A stretch of 64,000 nucleotides of DNA from Agrobacterium tumefaciens_K (GCF_031801495.1 NZ_JAOEGC010000002.1:248001-312000); one strand, 5' to 3'. Counted from the stretch's first letter, positions 7,643 to 17,348 are shown. Program-made: numbers and translations. The notes: a model not told the origin generated them from the letters alone.

Positions 7643-9439
7643 CTAACCACCTGCCTGTTTTGCAAACACCGAGGCCACATGCTGCGGCAACTTCTCTAGC
7701 TGCCGATCCACGGCTGCACACGCGTCGCAGCAGTATCGGAACCGCTTGGGCGCGGCCTCCCTACTGAACGCCCAACTCAGGATCCTCATCCCGAGGCTTA
7801 GGCGAGGTTTCACCTTCGGGCCTTCGAAATATTCGGCAATCCCTTGGCGAAAGCAGTCTCTTGAAGCCAGAAGATCGGTCAGGTCCTCGATCTGCGAGTA
7901 CCGCTGCTTCAGCATGGCGCGAGCAGTGGCTTCGTCCAAACCGGAGCCGTTGGCGGTTTTCTCGGCCATAAATCGGAGAAGGCCGACATCCCGTCCCGAA
8001 CGTCCGCCCTCGGTGAACGTCACCGCGACAGACTGCTTGCCATCGCGGCCAGCGCGTCCGAATTCCTGCAAATAGTCCTCGACGGAGGCGGGCTGCTGCC
8101 AATGGATCACCAGCCGAACATCTGGCAAGTCGAGCCCCATGCCGAACGCGTTCGTGCAGATGATATGGTTTACCACCGGGCGACTCTCGCCCTGGAACCG
8201 TTTGAGGAGCTCCTGACGCTCCCATTCGCTCCCCAACTTGGAATGATAGAACGGGATCTCGAGCCCGTTGTTCTTGAGGTCGGTCTGCAGTTCCTGGCCG
8301 ATGCGTGCGGTCGGAACGAATACCATGACCTTTCGTCCGGCAAACACAGGGAGCCGCAATAGCGACGCGATTTCGTGATGTCGCGCTGACGGTGCCGCCT
8401 GCCATCGGACCATGGCGATGTTCGGTCGATCCACACCGCGAACGAAGACTTCGGCGTCCTCTATCCCAAGCGACGCCAGGATGCGCCGCTGCATCGCCTG
8501 ACCTGCCGTAGCAGTGAAAGCAAGGATGGGCGGGGAGCCGAGCTTCTCCCGAACCTCCGCAAGGCGACCGTATTCCGGCCGGAAATCTCGGCCCCACGCA
8601 TCGACGCAGTGGGCTTCGTCCACGACCAGGAATTCGGGTTCGCTTCCCGCAAGCGCCTTCCGCTCGTCCCGGCTTTTCACGAAGAAGCGTTCGGGCGCGA
8701 GATACAGGAACTTCACAGCATTCACACCGACCATGTCGTAGCGGATTTCCTTCTCCTCGGCACTGAGAGCGCTGTTGACGAAGGTCGCTGGGATCTTCTT
8801 GCGGAGAAGTCCTGAGACCTGGTCCGCCATGAGCGTCTTCAGCGGACTTACCACCAGGGTGCAGCCGTTGCGTAGGAGGGCAGGGATCTGGAAACAGAGT
8901 GACTTTCCGGATCCAGTCGGGCTGACCACAAGGACAGACTTCCCGGCGAGCGCGGCTAGTACGATCGGGAGCTGCCCACTCCTGAAATGAGAGACGCCAA
9001 ACAGGCGCAGGACAGGTCCGAAGTTCATTCCGGCCTCGAGACCACGCGCATCCCGATCAAGCCAGCGGGCCAGCCGCATCGCCCAGCGCTCTATCGCGCG
9101 CTTTGCCAGTCCTCCTGCCAGATTGGGATGGTGGGCGGCGTGGCAGCCGTCGCACAGCGTCACCAGGTTCGAGAGTTCGTCGGATCCGCCCATGGATCTC
9201 GGAAGGAGGTGATGCACGTCGGCGTCGCGCGACTTCAGTTTCGTCGAGCAAGATACGCATTTGAAACCGTCCCGTGCCAACACCAGTCGGCGGGTATCTT
9301 CCCAATTTGCCAATGAACGCGACTCAACCGGTTGTCTAAAGCCGCCATTCTGAAAGAAAGTGCCTGCGAAAGTGTAACCATGAGACTCGCATGAGATCAG
9401 TTCTAGGAATTGATGGTCGTTCGGCGGCGTGTTGAACAT
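7643..9439 (-). CDS. HNH nuclease domain fused to a RecQ-family helicase
   Basis: 598 residues from ATG 9439; the open frame runs to 9646 but would then overlap the divergent HNH gene. Residues about 45-105 are an HNH domain with Cys pairs at 61/64 and 96/99, HH at 76-77, Asn 91 and a following H-x-x-H. Residues about 140-500 are a RecQ-type helicase: Walker A TGSGKS (175-180), DEAH (274-277), FTATAG, and motif VI QEFGRAGRDGK. Near the C terminus, CFRQGIAEYF and CCDACA match the RecQ zinc-binding element. There is no HRDC domain. Housekeeping RecQ has no HNH domain, so this is an accessory, probably anti-invader version that unwinds and nicks DNA. It starts 50 bp from the divergent HNH gene. 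Confidence 0.9.
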   Translation of the reverse strand: MFNTPPNDHQFLELISCESHGYTFAGTFFQNGGFRQPVESRSLANWEDTRRLVLARDGFKCVSCSTKLKSRDADVHHLLPRSMGGSDELSNLVTLCDGCHAAHHPNLAGGLAKRAIERWAMRLARWLDRDARGLEAGMNFGPVLRLFGVSHFRSGQLPIVLAALAGKSVLVVSPTGSGKSLCFQIPALLRNGCTLVVSPLKTLMADQVSGLLRKKIPATFVNSALSAEEKEIRYDMVGVNAVKFLYLAPERFFVKSRDERKALAGSEPEFLVVDEAHCVDAWGRDFRPEYGRLAEVREKLGSPPILAFTATAGQAMQRRILASLGIEDAEVFVRGVDRPNIAMVRWQAAPSARHHEIASLLRLPVFAGRKVMVFVPTARIGQELQTDLKNNGLEIPFYHSKLGSEWERQELLKRFQGESRPVVNHIICTNAFGMGLDLPDVRLVIHWQQPASVEDYLQEFGRAGRDGKQSVAVTFTEGGRSGRDVGLLRFMAEKTANGSGLDEATARAMLKQRYSQIEDLTDLLASRDCFRQGIAEYFEGPKVKPRLSLGMRILSWAFSREAAPKRFRYCCDACAAVDRQLEKLPQHVASVFAKQAGG

Positions 9440-9489
9440 GCGCTCAGCCTGCCTTACGTTCGGCTTGAAGGCGAGAGCAGGGGTTTTTC

Positions 9490-10404
9490 TTGAAAGGCAT
9501 TTTCGATACCAAGCGGGACTCCGGTTATAATGACGAAATCGCGTTCCGGTACCATTTCCCGAAACAATACCGCGGCATCGCCGAGACATTGGTAGGCGAT
9601 CGGATCGTCTATCGAGAGCCGCAGAGGAATGGCGGTCGCAGGGCATATGTGGCGACGGCTAAGGTCATCGCCATCGAGGACGATCCGATCAAGCCCGGCC
9701 ACGCCTACGCCGTCATGGCGGAATATCAGGAGTTCGATGAACCCGTGCCCTTCGTCCGCGATGGCCGCTACTGGGAGACGTCGCTGCTGTCAGTAGCAGA
9801 CCCCACGCGCGTTGGAGCATTCATCCAGGGGAAATCCATTCGCGTCATTACCGAGACCGATTTCGCGGCCATAGTCCGAGCGGGGCTTTCCGAGACCCTC
9901 GCGGCCGATAACGCCATCCGGTTGGAACTCGATCCCAAGCACGTCGATGGCCCCACGCAGGAGCTTCTCGATCTCCCGCTCATCGAGCAGGAGCGCCGTA
10001 TCGAGCAGATCCTGATGAACCGAAAGATCCGGGAAGCCAGCTTCCGGCGCAAGGTCTGCGACGCCTACGACAGCCGTTGCGCGATCACCGGGCTGCGGAT
10101 AGTCAACGGCGGCGGCAAGTCCGAGGCCCAGGCGGCGCATATATGGTCGGTCTCCGAGGGCGGACCGGATGTCGTGCAGAATGGCATCGCGCTGTCGGCA
10201 ACCGTGCACTGGCTCTTCGACAGGCATCTGATCTCGTTGACCGACGATTACCGGATCCTTGTTTCACACAACAAGGTGCCATCGGAGTTGCGGACGCTGT
10301 TTGCGAAGCAGATGGATCGGATACGTCTGCCTGCGGATGGGCGGCTGTGGCCGCATCCGGCGTACGTAGCGCGGCATAGAGAGAAGTTCAGCGGGATTGT
10401 GTAG
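9490..10404 (+). CDS. HNH endonuclease of the putative restriction-endonuclease type
   Basis: 304 residues starting at TTG 9490; the family usually opens with a GxFDTK segment, which begins two codons later here, so TTG is the likely start. The N-terminal ~150 residues (QYRGIAETLVGDRIVYREP and onwards) resemble a PUA/EVE-like modified-base reader, though I cannot prove that by eye. The C-terminal HNH runs from CDAYDSRCAITG through AAHIWSVSEGG and QNGIALSATVHWLFDRHL (about residues 195-250). It is transcribed away from the HNH-RecQ gene across a 50-bp spacer that must hold both promoters. It probably cleaves DNA, perhaps modified DNA. Confidence 0.85.
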   Translation: MKGIFDTKRDSGYNDEIAFRYHFPKQYRGIAETLVGDRIVYREPQRNGGRRAYVATAKVIAIEDDPIKPGHAYAVMAEYQEFDEPVPFVRDGRYWETSLLSVADPTRVGAFIQGKSIRVITETDFAAIVRAGLSETLAADNAIRLELDPKHVDGPTQELLDLPLIEQERRIEQILMNRKIREASFRRKVCDAYDSRCAITGLRIVNGGGKSEAQAAHIWSVSEGGPDVVQNGIALSATVHWLFDRHLISLTDDYRILVSHNKVPSELRTLFAKQMDRIRLPADGRLWPHPAYVARHREKFSGIV

Positions 10405-10983
10405 GGCGCGATTGGACACCCCAACGAGAAGTCGGTTCTGGAAGCGAGCATCCGCTGCTTTCATTTACGATCTAACGCAATCGCATTGCTCGCCTGCTAT
10501 GCTTCGCGGGCGCCGAAGCGCGGATCCACGGGCTGCAAGCCGCTGTCGCGATTGGCGGCCCTGAACGAAGACTTCGCCAATTTCCGGATAACTGCATTTG
10601 ATCAGGTCTCCTTCTTCAGCAGCTTTGCGGTCTGTCGTGAGTACATGTCGGATCCAGGCCGCGCCCGTGGCAAATCGCTTACGCGAGAAAGTCGTCAATC
10701 CTTGCCTCGGGTCTATGCGCGCTCGGTCAATCTCCCACCAGAGAGGGCGGGGCCGACACCTAAAATGGGTACTATGCTACGGTAAGATTCGGTACGTCAG
10801 TTTGCAGCGCCGTTAAGCATCGTTGATCAAAGATCTTTGCGAATCTGCAAATCTGTGTCCGGACAGTACTCCCGGTGCGCTTCTTTCGTGCACAAACACG
10901 TATAAATTTAATCCGGTCACTTAAATTGCTATCGCAGAATGCAGTTGGTCTTGATAGTGTGCCGCGAGAATTCTGGGGGAATC
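10405..10983. other. Druantia upstream region, no gene supported
   Basis: About 580 nt between the HNH gene and druM. Short frames on both strands overlap each other and lack coding character. The last 130 nt are AT-rich (TATAAATTTAATC near 10902-10914), suiting a promoter. A purine-rich GGGGGA ribosome-binding site lies at 10976-10981, just before the druM ATG. Confidence 0.4.
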
Positions 10984-12801
10984 ATGCAGACTGCTATCGA
11001 TCTCTATTCCGGCTGCGGTGGCATGTCGGCTGGTGCGGCCATTGCAATCCCCGGTCTGGAAGTGAAATGGGCGCTCGACATCGACAAGCACGCAACCGCG
11101 ACCTTCAAGAAGGCTCATCCGGAAGCGGTAGTCGATTGCTGCGATGTCTCACTGGTATCGGCGACCGACGTGATAGAGCGCGCGGGAATTGAGAAGATCG
11201 ACTGGTTTTTCGCGGGTCCTACATGTCAGGCGGTCAGCACGATGGGGGTCTTCCATCTCGATGATCCAAGGAACGCGCTCTTCGTACATTTCATCCGCTT
11301 GCTGGACGGTTTCACTGCGGCTGGACGGCGTCCGCAGCGCGTTGTCATGGAGAACGTTCCGGGCGTCGTTTACGGCAAAAACCTCGTCATCGTGAAAGAG
11401 CTGTTCACCCTCTTCGAGGACCGCGGTTACCACGTTTTCGCTGATGTCGTGAATATGGCGGATTACGGTCTTCCGCAGCTCCGTAACAGGTTCATCCTTA
11501 TAGCGTCGGTAGATCCGATTTCTTCCAGCTTTCCCAAGCCGACGCATGCTGTCGATGGCAGTCACAGCAGCCTGCCTGCCTACGTCACGGTTTCTGAAGC
11601 TATCGGTGACCTGGTAGCGCCGGCCAGCGGGGACGGGAAGGTTTCCACCAAGCTACCGGCTGCGCCGACTGCGTTTCAACGCTTCGTCGCGGATTTCGAT
11701 GGTCAGGTCGCGAACCACTGGTGGAATGTTCTCACCGACCTGAACCGAAAACGGATTTCGAAGGTGCCGCAGGGCGGTTCCTGGAAAGACATCCCGCCCG
11801 AACTGCTGCCTGATCGTTTTCGCCGCGTGCGCCTGACCGATTACGCGACCCTCTATGGACGGCTGCACGAGGCTTCGCCCGCCTACACCATTTCCGCGGG
11901 CTTCGGCAACGTTACCTCTGGCTGCTTCACGCATCCGCTCCACGATAGACCGCTCTCTGTCAGAGAAGGCGCGCGACTTCAGGGCTTCCCGGACAGCTTC
12001 GAATTCACCGGGCCACGCGGGAAGCAATACAAGCAGGTTGGCAACGCTGTCCCGCCCTACTTCATGACCAAGCTCATTTCGCACCTGCTTCATGGCGGTG
12101 AAGGGGTGAAGGCGAGGATTACTAAAGACGCGCTGGCTCACGGCAAGAAGCTACCTAAGATGGTCAAGCGCTTCATGGGCAAGAAGAACGAGTCTGAGCG
12201 TGCCCGAGACGGCTACGGCGCCGGAACGTACTGGCCAGTTGGCTGGGGTGAACCGATTGCGGCCGACGCTGTCGCCGCCAATGGATATCGATTGAGCGAG
12301 ATGCCTCTGCGGTTTCGTCGCCGCGACGAATGGCGCGCCTCGCGCGACAAGTTCGCCGATCAGGATCTTGTCGCCGTGTACGAGGAGCAGCAGCGCCGCG
12401 GCATCGTACCTGCAGGCGTGGTTGCGCTGCCCCTGACTCGGGAAGGCGATGTCGACGCTATCGACCGGGCGATCGTCCAGCTTCTCGCGATCGTGGGATC
12501 GAAGCCGGGCCAGATGGAACTCGACATTCCCGTTCGCTATCTCCGGGCACGCCTGAAGCTGCTGCATGATCAGCTCGCAGAACGTCTGGTGTCGAACCTG
12601 CCGCCGCTGGCAATTCCTGAGGACGGAGCGGCCGTTCGCCTTGGCGGCGACGAGGGAACGTTCCTTCTTGCCCGGCTGACGTTCGAGGACACCGACATGT
12701 CCGCCGACGCGCTGAATGCGCCGCATCTCGTCCTTCATTCCGAGCCACTGCGTCAGCAGGGCAGGGGCAAAGCCGCGGAGGACGACCTGCGTTACCGATA
12801 G
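10984..12801 (+). CDS. druM: Druantia type II DNA cytosine-5 methyltransferase DruM
   Basis: 605 residues from ATG 10984, chosen because GGGGGA lies 3 nt upstream; an in-frame ATG at 10939 has no such site. C5 methyltransferase motifs: I DLYSGCGG (residues 5-12), IV GPTCQAVS, VI ENVPG, VIII QLRNRF, and IX/X through QVGNAVPPYF (about residue 360). About 220 extra residues follow the catalytic domain. The Pro normally before the catalytic Cys (PPCQ) is Thr here, but the Cys is kept. It should methylate cytosine in host DNA. It is the first gene of a four-gene operon with 2-6 bp spacers, in the order expected for Druantia II. Confidence 0.9.
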   Translation: MQTAIDLYSGCGGMSAGAAIAIPGLEVKWALDIDKHATATFKKAHPEAVVDCCDVSLVSATDVIERAGIEKIDWFFAGPTCQAVSTMGVFHLDDPRNALFVHFIRLLDGFTAAGRRPQRVVMENVPGVVYGKNLVIVKELFTLFEDRGYHVFADVVNMADYGLPQLRNRFILIASVDPISSSFPKPTHAVDGSHSSLPAYVTVSEAIGDLVAPASGDGKVSTKLPAAPTAFQRFVADFDGQVANHWWNVLTDLNRKRISKVPQGGSWKDIPPELLPDRFRRVRLTDYATLYGRLHEASPAYTISAGFGNVTSGCFTHPLHDRPLSVREGARLQGFPDSFEFTGPRGKQYKQVGNAVPPYFMTKLISHLLHGGEGVKARITKDALAHGKKLPKMVKRFMGKKNESERARDGYGAGTYWPVGWGEPIAADAVAANGYRLSEMPLRFRRRDEWRASRDKFADQDLVAVYEEQQRRGIVPAGVVALPLTREGDVDAIDRAIVQLLAIVGSKPGQMELDIPVRYLRARLKLLHDQLAERLVSNLPPLAIPEDGAAVRLGGDEGTFLLARLTFEDTDMSADALNAPHLVLHSEPLRQQGRGKAAEDDLRYR

Positions 12802-12807
12802 GAAGGT

Positions 12808-15309
12808 ATGGGGCAGGCTACGGCTCAAGAATGTCTTAAGGGTAGGGAAGACAGATTGAGGAACTTCGAGGCGGAATTCATCGAAAGGTATTTTCTGGCT
12901 CCGGGCAGCGCGGGGCCGATCGCGAGCGTCTATGTCGCCGACGAGGATCTCCTCGATATCTTCGGCGTTTCCGATCTGGGAATGGCTCGCCAGCAGCTCA
13001 TCAAGACCCTGCCGCACATCGATATCCTCAAAGCACGCTTTTCCGGAGACATGGCGCCGCGGAAGGGAAACGCGCCGGACTACGTGAGGATCCTCGTATT
13101 CCTCTGCTGGATGCAGACGACGAAGACAAGGCAGGACGAGGATCGGGATTTCCGCGACGACCTTCTCGGGAAGCAGCTCAACGAGTACTTCACCGGGTTC
13201 CCGATGAACGGCCTCGATCTTATGTGGGAGCACCTGAGGGATTTCCTCCGGCAGGAGCACCAAATTGATCTTGTGCTGCCTGAGAACATTCCGGCCCACA
13301 TCCGCCGGATCGGCCGCACGCTGCAGATGGCCTTTCCAACCTGGCGGCACAAGGTCGAACTGCGGAAAGTGAGAGATGTAATTCCTGCGGAGCGACTTCT
13401 CGACCCGCTTACCGTCGCCAACAAAATACAGACGTCGAGGATGCGCGGCGAGACGATGCAGTCGTTCGTGTACAACTTCGAAAAGTTCGATGACGCGCGG
13501 AAACGCGGCGTGCGCGAATACATGGAGACGCCCTTCTGGCAGGCGTGGTATTCGCTGGTGGCGGAACAGGCTGCACTCGAGGAGGTCGAGGTCGCGGAAG
13601 GCAATTTCGGCGAGCACGAGCTGTTTCGGGTTTCCCCACTTGGCGACCGGGTGGCGATTGCGACCCCAGAGGAAGCGCTCAAGTTCATTCCCAAGGCTCT
13701 GGGAAAGCTAGTTCGTAACGGGATCGTGTTCCTCGAAAGCCGCGGCTGGGGCAAATACCGGGCAGGAACATCGCCATCCAACATCCTCCTGATGACAAGC
13801 GCGAAACTCGCTGCATGCGATGCTGACGCAATACGGTCTGTTGCCGGACTGAACGCAAACTGGGTGGTTGCCCACTTCCGAAACCAGGTCGGAGGCGGCG
13901 CCCAGACGGCGAGCGCGCCGAGGGAATTCGGATGGCGGGACGGCATCAGGGTTGGCGGCGCCTACCTTGGCCGCACGCCGCTTGCTCCGATGATTGCAGG
14001 TCCGATGCCGGCCGCCATCCGCGTGGAGAGGAATGGCAAGCCGATCGACATGGTTCTCGGCGAAGAGGGTCTCTCGTTCCCAAATGGAATCTATTCGGGA
14101 GCGTTCGTCGCCCGCAGCAACCGGGAATCCCGCGAGATCCTGCTTGTCCCGCGGGCGAACGAGGTCGGGGAACTTCGCCGGCTTTCCTTCGACTTCTCAA
14201 GGGAGGTCTCGGAGGACGAGTTCCACCACGAGACGGCGCCATCACTTGTCACCACAGTCGAAGAATGGGCCGGAGACCGCATGGCTCCCTGCGATGAGCT
14301 GGTGACGATCGGTGAGGCGCTCTACGAACGGACGGCGCGGGGGCTGTCGTTCTCCGAGGCCATCGAGATCATCCAGAGAGGCATGCCCGAGGACGACCGC
14401 CCATCCGAATGGGATCTGCTTCGATCCTTCTCCGATGCCGGCTGGCTGGAGATGACGTTGCTGCGCCATTTCCCGGTCCGCCGGATACTTCAGAATCCTC
14501 TGATGGCCGAGCGCGTCGGCTCCGATCTCGTCAGGATAAGCGGCCCGACGCCGATTGCGGTGCTCGAACGCCTTCATGCCGCGGCGGGAGCGGCCGGAGC
14601 CAGGGTCGAGACATGGAACGGCCTGTCGAAGTGGGCGCTGCCCCGCTACGCCGTCAGGTGTCCGGACGAACGAGTGCGCCGCGACTTCATCGAGAGGATT
14701 GCCATCGCTGAGAAGCCCGCGTCGAAGCTGGCGAACGCCGATGTCGGCAGCCCCGACGGCGTGCACGGCTACCAGGTGATCGGCAGGCTCGATAAGGAGC
14801 GTGGCTTCTTCGCAGTCCGGTACGACGACAAGATCGCCGACGGTCTCTACAGGCTCGAAAGGAAGGAATCGCGCAACCCCTTCCTCTATCGCTCGGTCGT
14901 TGAAGGAAAGCCTGTGAAGACCTTCGTCTCTCCGTCCGTGGCGATCCTCTCCCACAATCTGCGCGCTGGCGGCCCGGTTTTCTTCCAGTCAGGCGGCATC
15001 CTCAAGCCACGGCGCGCTCGCGTCCTCCTTCCGTCGAGCTGGGCGAGATGGGCATCCGACAGGGTTCTCTGCAATGCCGCTCCTGGCGTTTCGGAAGACG
15101 GGTGGCAGTACCAGTACGCCGTCGGCGCTTCCTCTCTCGCTGCCATCTCCGGCCTCGTGTCTGTCACGGACAAGGACGGGGAGGAAGAAACCGAAGGCAC
15201 GCGGTGGATATACAGGTTTCTCGCATCGGCCTCCAACCGGGGCCGGGCGATCTATGACAGCAGATCACGGACGACGCGGATCGCCCGCGTCATGGCCGAA
15301 AAGAGATAG
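12808..15309 (+). CDS. druF: Druantia type II protein DruF
   Basis: 833 residues, ATG 12808 preceded by GGAAGG, 6 bp after druM. I see no enzyme motif, membrane segment or signal peptide. The N-terminal third is a mixed helical region and the rest looks globular. The call rests on position: the second gene of a methyltransferase / ~830 aa / ~680 aa / ~1960 aa DUF1998-helicase operon is DruF in Druantia type II. The biochemical role of DruF is unknown to me. Confident as a gene, less so as to name. Confidence 0.75.
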   Translation: MGQATAQECLKGREDRLRNFEAEFIERYFLAPGSAGPIASVYVADEDLLDIFGVSDLGMARQQLIKTLPHIDILKARFSGDMAPRKGNAPDYVRILVFLCWMQTTKTRQDEDRDFRDDLLGKQLNEYFTGFPMNGLDLMWEHLRDFLRQEHQIDLVLPENIPAHIRRIGRTLQMAFPTWRHKVELRKVRDVIPAERLLDPLTVANKIQTSRMRGETMQSFVYNFEKFDDARKRGVREYMETPFWQAWYSLVAEQAALEEVEVAEGNFGEHELFRVSPLGDRVAIATPEEALKFIPKALGKLVRNGIVFLESRGWGKYRAGTSPSNILLMTSAKLAACDADAIRSVAGLNANWVVAHFRNQVGGGAQTASAPREFGWRDGIRVGGAYLGRTPLAPMIAGPMPAAIRVERNGKPIDMVLGEEGLSFPNGIYSGAFVARSNRESREILLVPRANEVGELRRLSFDFSREVSEDEFHHETAPSLVTTVEEWAGDRMAPCDELVTIGEALYERTARGLSFSEAIEIIQRGMPEDDRPSEWDLLRSFSDAGWLEMTLLRHFPVRRILQNPLMAERVGSDLVRISGPTPIAVLERLHAAAGAAGARVETWNGLSKWALPRYAVRCPDERVRRDFIERIAIAEKPASKLANADVGSPDGVHGYQVIGRLDKERGFFAVRYDDKIADGLYRLERKESRNPFLYRSVVEGKPVKTFVSPSVAILSHNLRAGGPVFFQSGGILKPRRARVLLPSSWARWASDRVLCNAAPGVSEDGWQYQYAVGASSLAAISGLVSVTDKDGEEETEGTRWIYRFLASASNRGRAIYDSRSRTTRIARVMAEKR

Positions 15310-15312
15310 AAG

Positions 15313-17346
15313 ATGTCAGTATCAGGCAAGACGGTTTACCGGGTTAAGCAGGTGCTCGCGCACGATGTCGCGATCATCGTCGAAGTGAAGAACGGCGAAG
15401 CCCAAAGTGGCAGGCTGAAAGAAACCCGCGACAGCAGAATGGCGCTGCGCGGCGCAGGTTCCTTCTGGCTGGTCACGGGCGAAAAGGAACAGAAGCTGGT
15501 CGTGCAGAAGGACGAGGTCGCCGTTCCGGCCTTCGCAGGCGGCATATCGACCATGGCATCCAGAATCCGGGGTTCCGTCTTCGAGCTTCCAAAGCTCGGC
15601 AATGACAATTCAGGCCCAGGGAAGCTCGATGCCGTGGCGTTCGCGACCGCTACAAAGCTCGAAGTCGGCTACAGCCCGCAGAACGGCAACTTTGGGGAAC
15701 TGGTTTCCGCTCTCTCGGAAGGTTCGCTTCACGTTCCGCTCGACGCGTCCGTTTCCGCGATCGAGGTGCAGTCCGGCCACTGGCTGACATCGGGATTCGA
15801 GGCGACCCCCTCGGGTAACTACAAACTGCGGCAGCATTCCTTGCGGTCGGTTTCCACGTCCGCACTCAAGAACAGTCCCGAAACCATGAAGCTTGGGAAT
15901 GGCCTTGTCGTGTACGTCTCCCCACCCAAATGGTCCGAGCCTAAGGACACGGACCTGCGGTCTGAGGAGGAGATCCACCAGTCGGTAGAGCAGTGGCTAT
16001 CCAGATCGAAGGAGGTTCTGAGCCTTCCGGGCGGCGCTCACTCCATGAAGCCTGCAGAACTTCTTCGCCTGCTGGACGCGAGGGCGATCAGCGAGGAGGA
16101 GAAGGCTGACCTGGCATCCATCGCGGGGCGGCTGTCGAAGCGCAGCGAGCTTGCCGATATCCTGCCGGAGTTGCTGGGGCGCGATCCGGCGTTCAGGAAC
16201 AAGCTCGCCGCCTTCGAGGAGATGGAAAAGATACGCCTGCGATCCGAACTGGAAGATCGGCTCATCAGGGATACCGAGGTGGAGAGCGCCCGCCTGGCTG
16301 CCCTTCGTGCCGAAGTCGCGGACGCGGAAACGAAGCTGGCGACGTTCTCCCACCGGGAGACGCTCCTGAGAAGCGAGACCGAGAAGCACGAGGATACGCT
16401 GCGCAGCAGGATCGCGAGCGCTGCGGAAGGGATGAGGAGCGAATCCTCCCGCGAAACCGCCGCCATCCGCGACGAGGTCGCCCGGCTGCGCGATGACGTG
16501 GCCCAGATCGCCTCCTCCGCGCCCGCCGCCCCGGCGCCATCCGTGACGGAAAAGCCCAAGGAGCCGATCCCGGCGCCCACGCTGCAGCCGCCGCTCGCTT
16601 CTGACGAGCAGAGGAAGGCGACCCTCTACGATCTGGCTGTCGCGACCGGCCTGACGCTCCCTGACGTCGCAGCCGTCGTCGCGACGTTCACAGACATCGT
16701 TCCGGTTCTTCTCGGCCCCGATTCCGCGTCGGGAGCGGTCGACATCGCCACGGCCTTTGCCGGGGACGATGCCGCCATCGTCTTCTGCGATCCCACCAAG
16801 ATCTCCCTGACCGATCTCCTGAACGACGAGCATTCCGGACTGAGGGCAGCCATCGACAAGGCGAGGCAGCGGCCCGACGTGCTTTTTGCCGCCGCGTTGT
16901 GCAGCATCACCAGTGGCCCGTGCGAATACTGGCTTCCCCAGATGATCGAGATGAGGAGGGTCGGTCGTCTCCCGCGCAACCTGGCGCTTGTCGCAAGCGC
17001 GGGCGCGGACGGGCTGCGGGTTCCGATCCCGGATTCCACGCTGAGACATCTGTTCCCGCTGAAGCCACAGAAGACGCCCCGTCCCGGATCCGCGAAGTTC
17101 GAAGGCTTCTGGCCGATGAACAGCCTCGATCCGGAGAGGGTCCGCGAGGCGGTCGGGGTTCTCGTGGACCATGACCTGGAACGCAATGTCATGCAAACGG
17201 TGGCAAGGGCGCTCGCGCGGGTTCCATCGTGGATACAGCTTTCCGACGTCGCTCCTGTCTTCCTGGGTCAGGTAAAGTGGCTTGCGGCGGCATCCGCGGG
17301 CAATGAACACGAGTACGACGAATACTTCATAAACATAGAGAGCTGA
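15313..17346 (+). CDS. druG: Druantia type II protein DruG (coiled-coil)
   Basis: 677 residues, ATG 15313, 3 bp after druF. Residues about 290-410 form a long heptad-like coiled coil rich in Glu, Arg and Ala, followed by an Ala/Pro linker (APAAPAPSVTEKPKEP) at about 398-420. The C-terminal ~250 residues (TLYDLAVATGLTLPDV onwards) look globular and might be a degenerate P-loop-like domain (an IVFCDPTK strand is visible), but there is no clear Walker A. Named from its place in the operon. The coiled coil suggests an assembly or bridging role. Confidence 0.72.
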   Translation: MSVSGKTVYRVKQVLAHDVAIIVEVKNGEAQSGRLKETRDSRMALRGAGSFWLVTGEKEQKLVVQKDEVAVPAFAGGISTMASRIRGSVFELPKLGNDNSGPGKLDAVAFATATKLEVGYSPQNGNFGELVSALSEGSLHVPLDASVSAIEVQSGHWLTSGFEATPSGNYKLRQHSLRSVSTSALKNSPETMKLGNGLVVYVSPPKWSEPKDTDLRSEEEIHQSVEQWLSRSKEVLSLPGGAHSMKPAELLRLLDARAISEEEKADLASIAGRLSKRSELADILPELLGRDPAFRNKLAAFEEMEKIRLRSELEDRLIRDTEVESARLAALRAEVADAETKLATFSHRETLLRSETEKHEDTLRSRIASAAEGMRSESSRETAAIRDEVARLRDDVAQIASSAPAAPAPSVTEKPKEPIPAPTLQPPLASDEQRKATLYDLAVATGLTLPDVAAVVATFTDIVPVLLGPDSASGAVDIATAFAGDDAAIVFCDPTKISLTDLLNDEHSGLRAAIDKARQRPDVLFAAALCSITSGPCEYWLPQMIEMRRVGRLPRNLALVASAGADGLRVPIPDSTLRHLFPLKPQKTPRPGSAKFEGFWPMNSLDPERVREAVGVLVDHDLERNVMQTVARALARVPSWIQLSDVAPVFLGQVKWLAAASAGNEHEYDEYFINIES

Positions 17347-17348
17347 AC

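Noticed and set aside
12151..13617. 488-codon minus-strand frame across the druM end and druF
   Set aside because: Antisense to two supported genes of an operon; composition is typical of a shadow frame.
15997..17310. 437-codon minus-strand frame within druG
   Set aside because: Antisense shadow; Arg/Gly-rich and without recognisable motifs.
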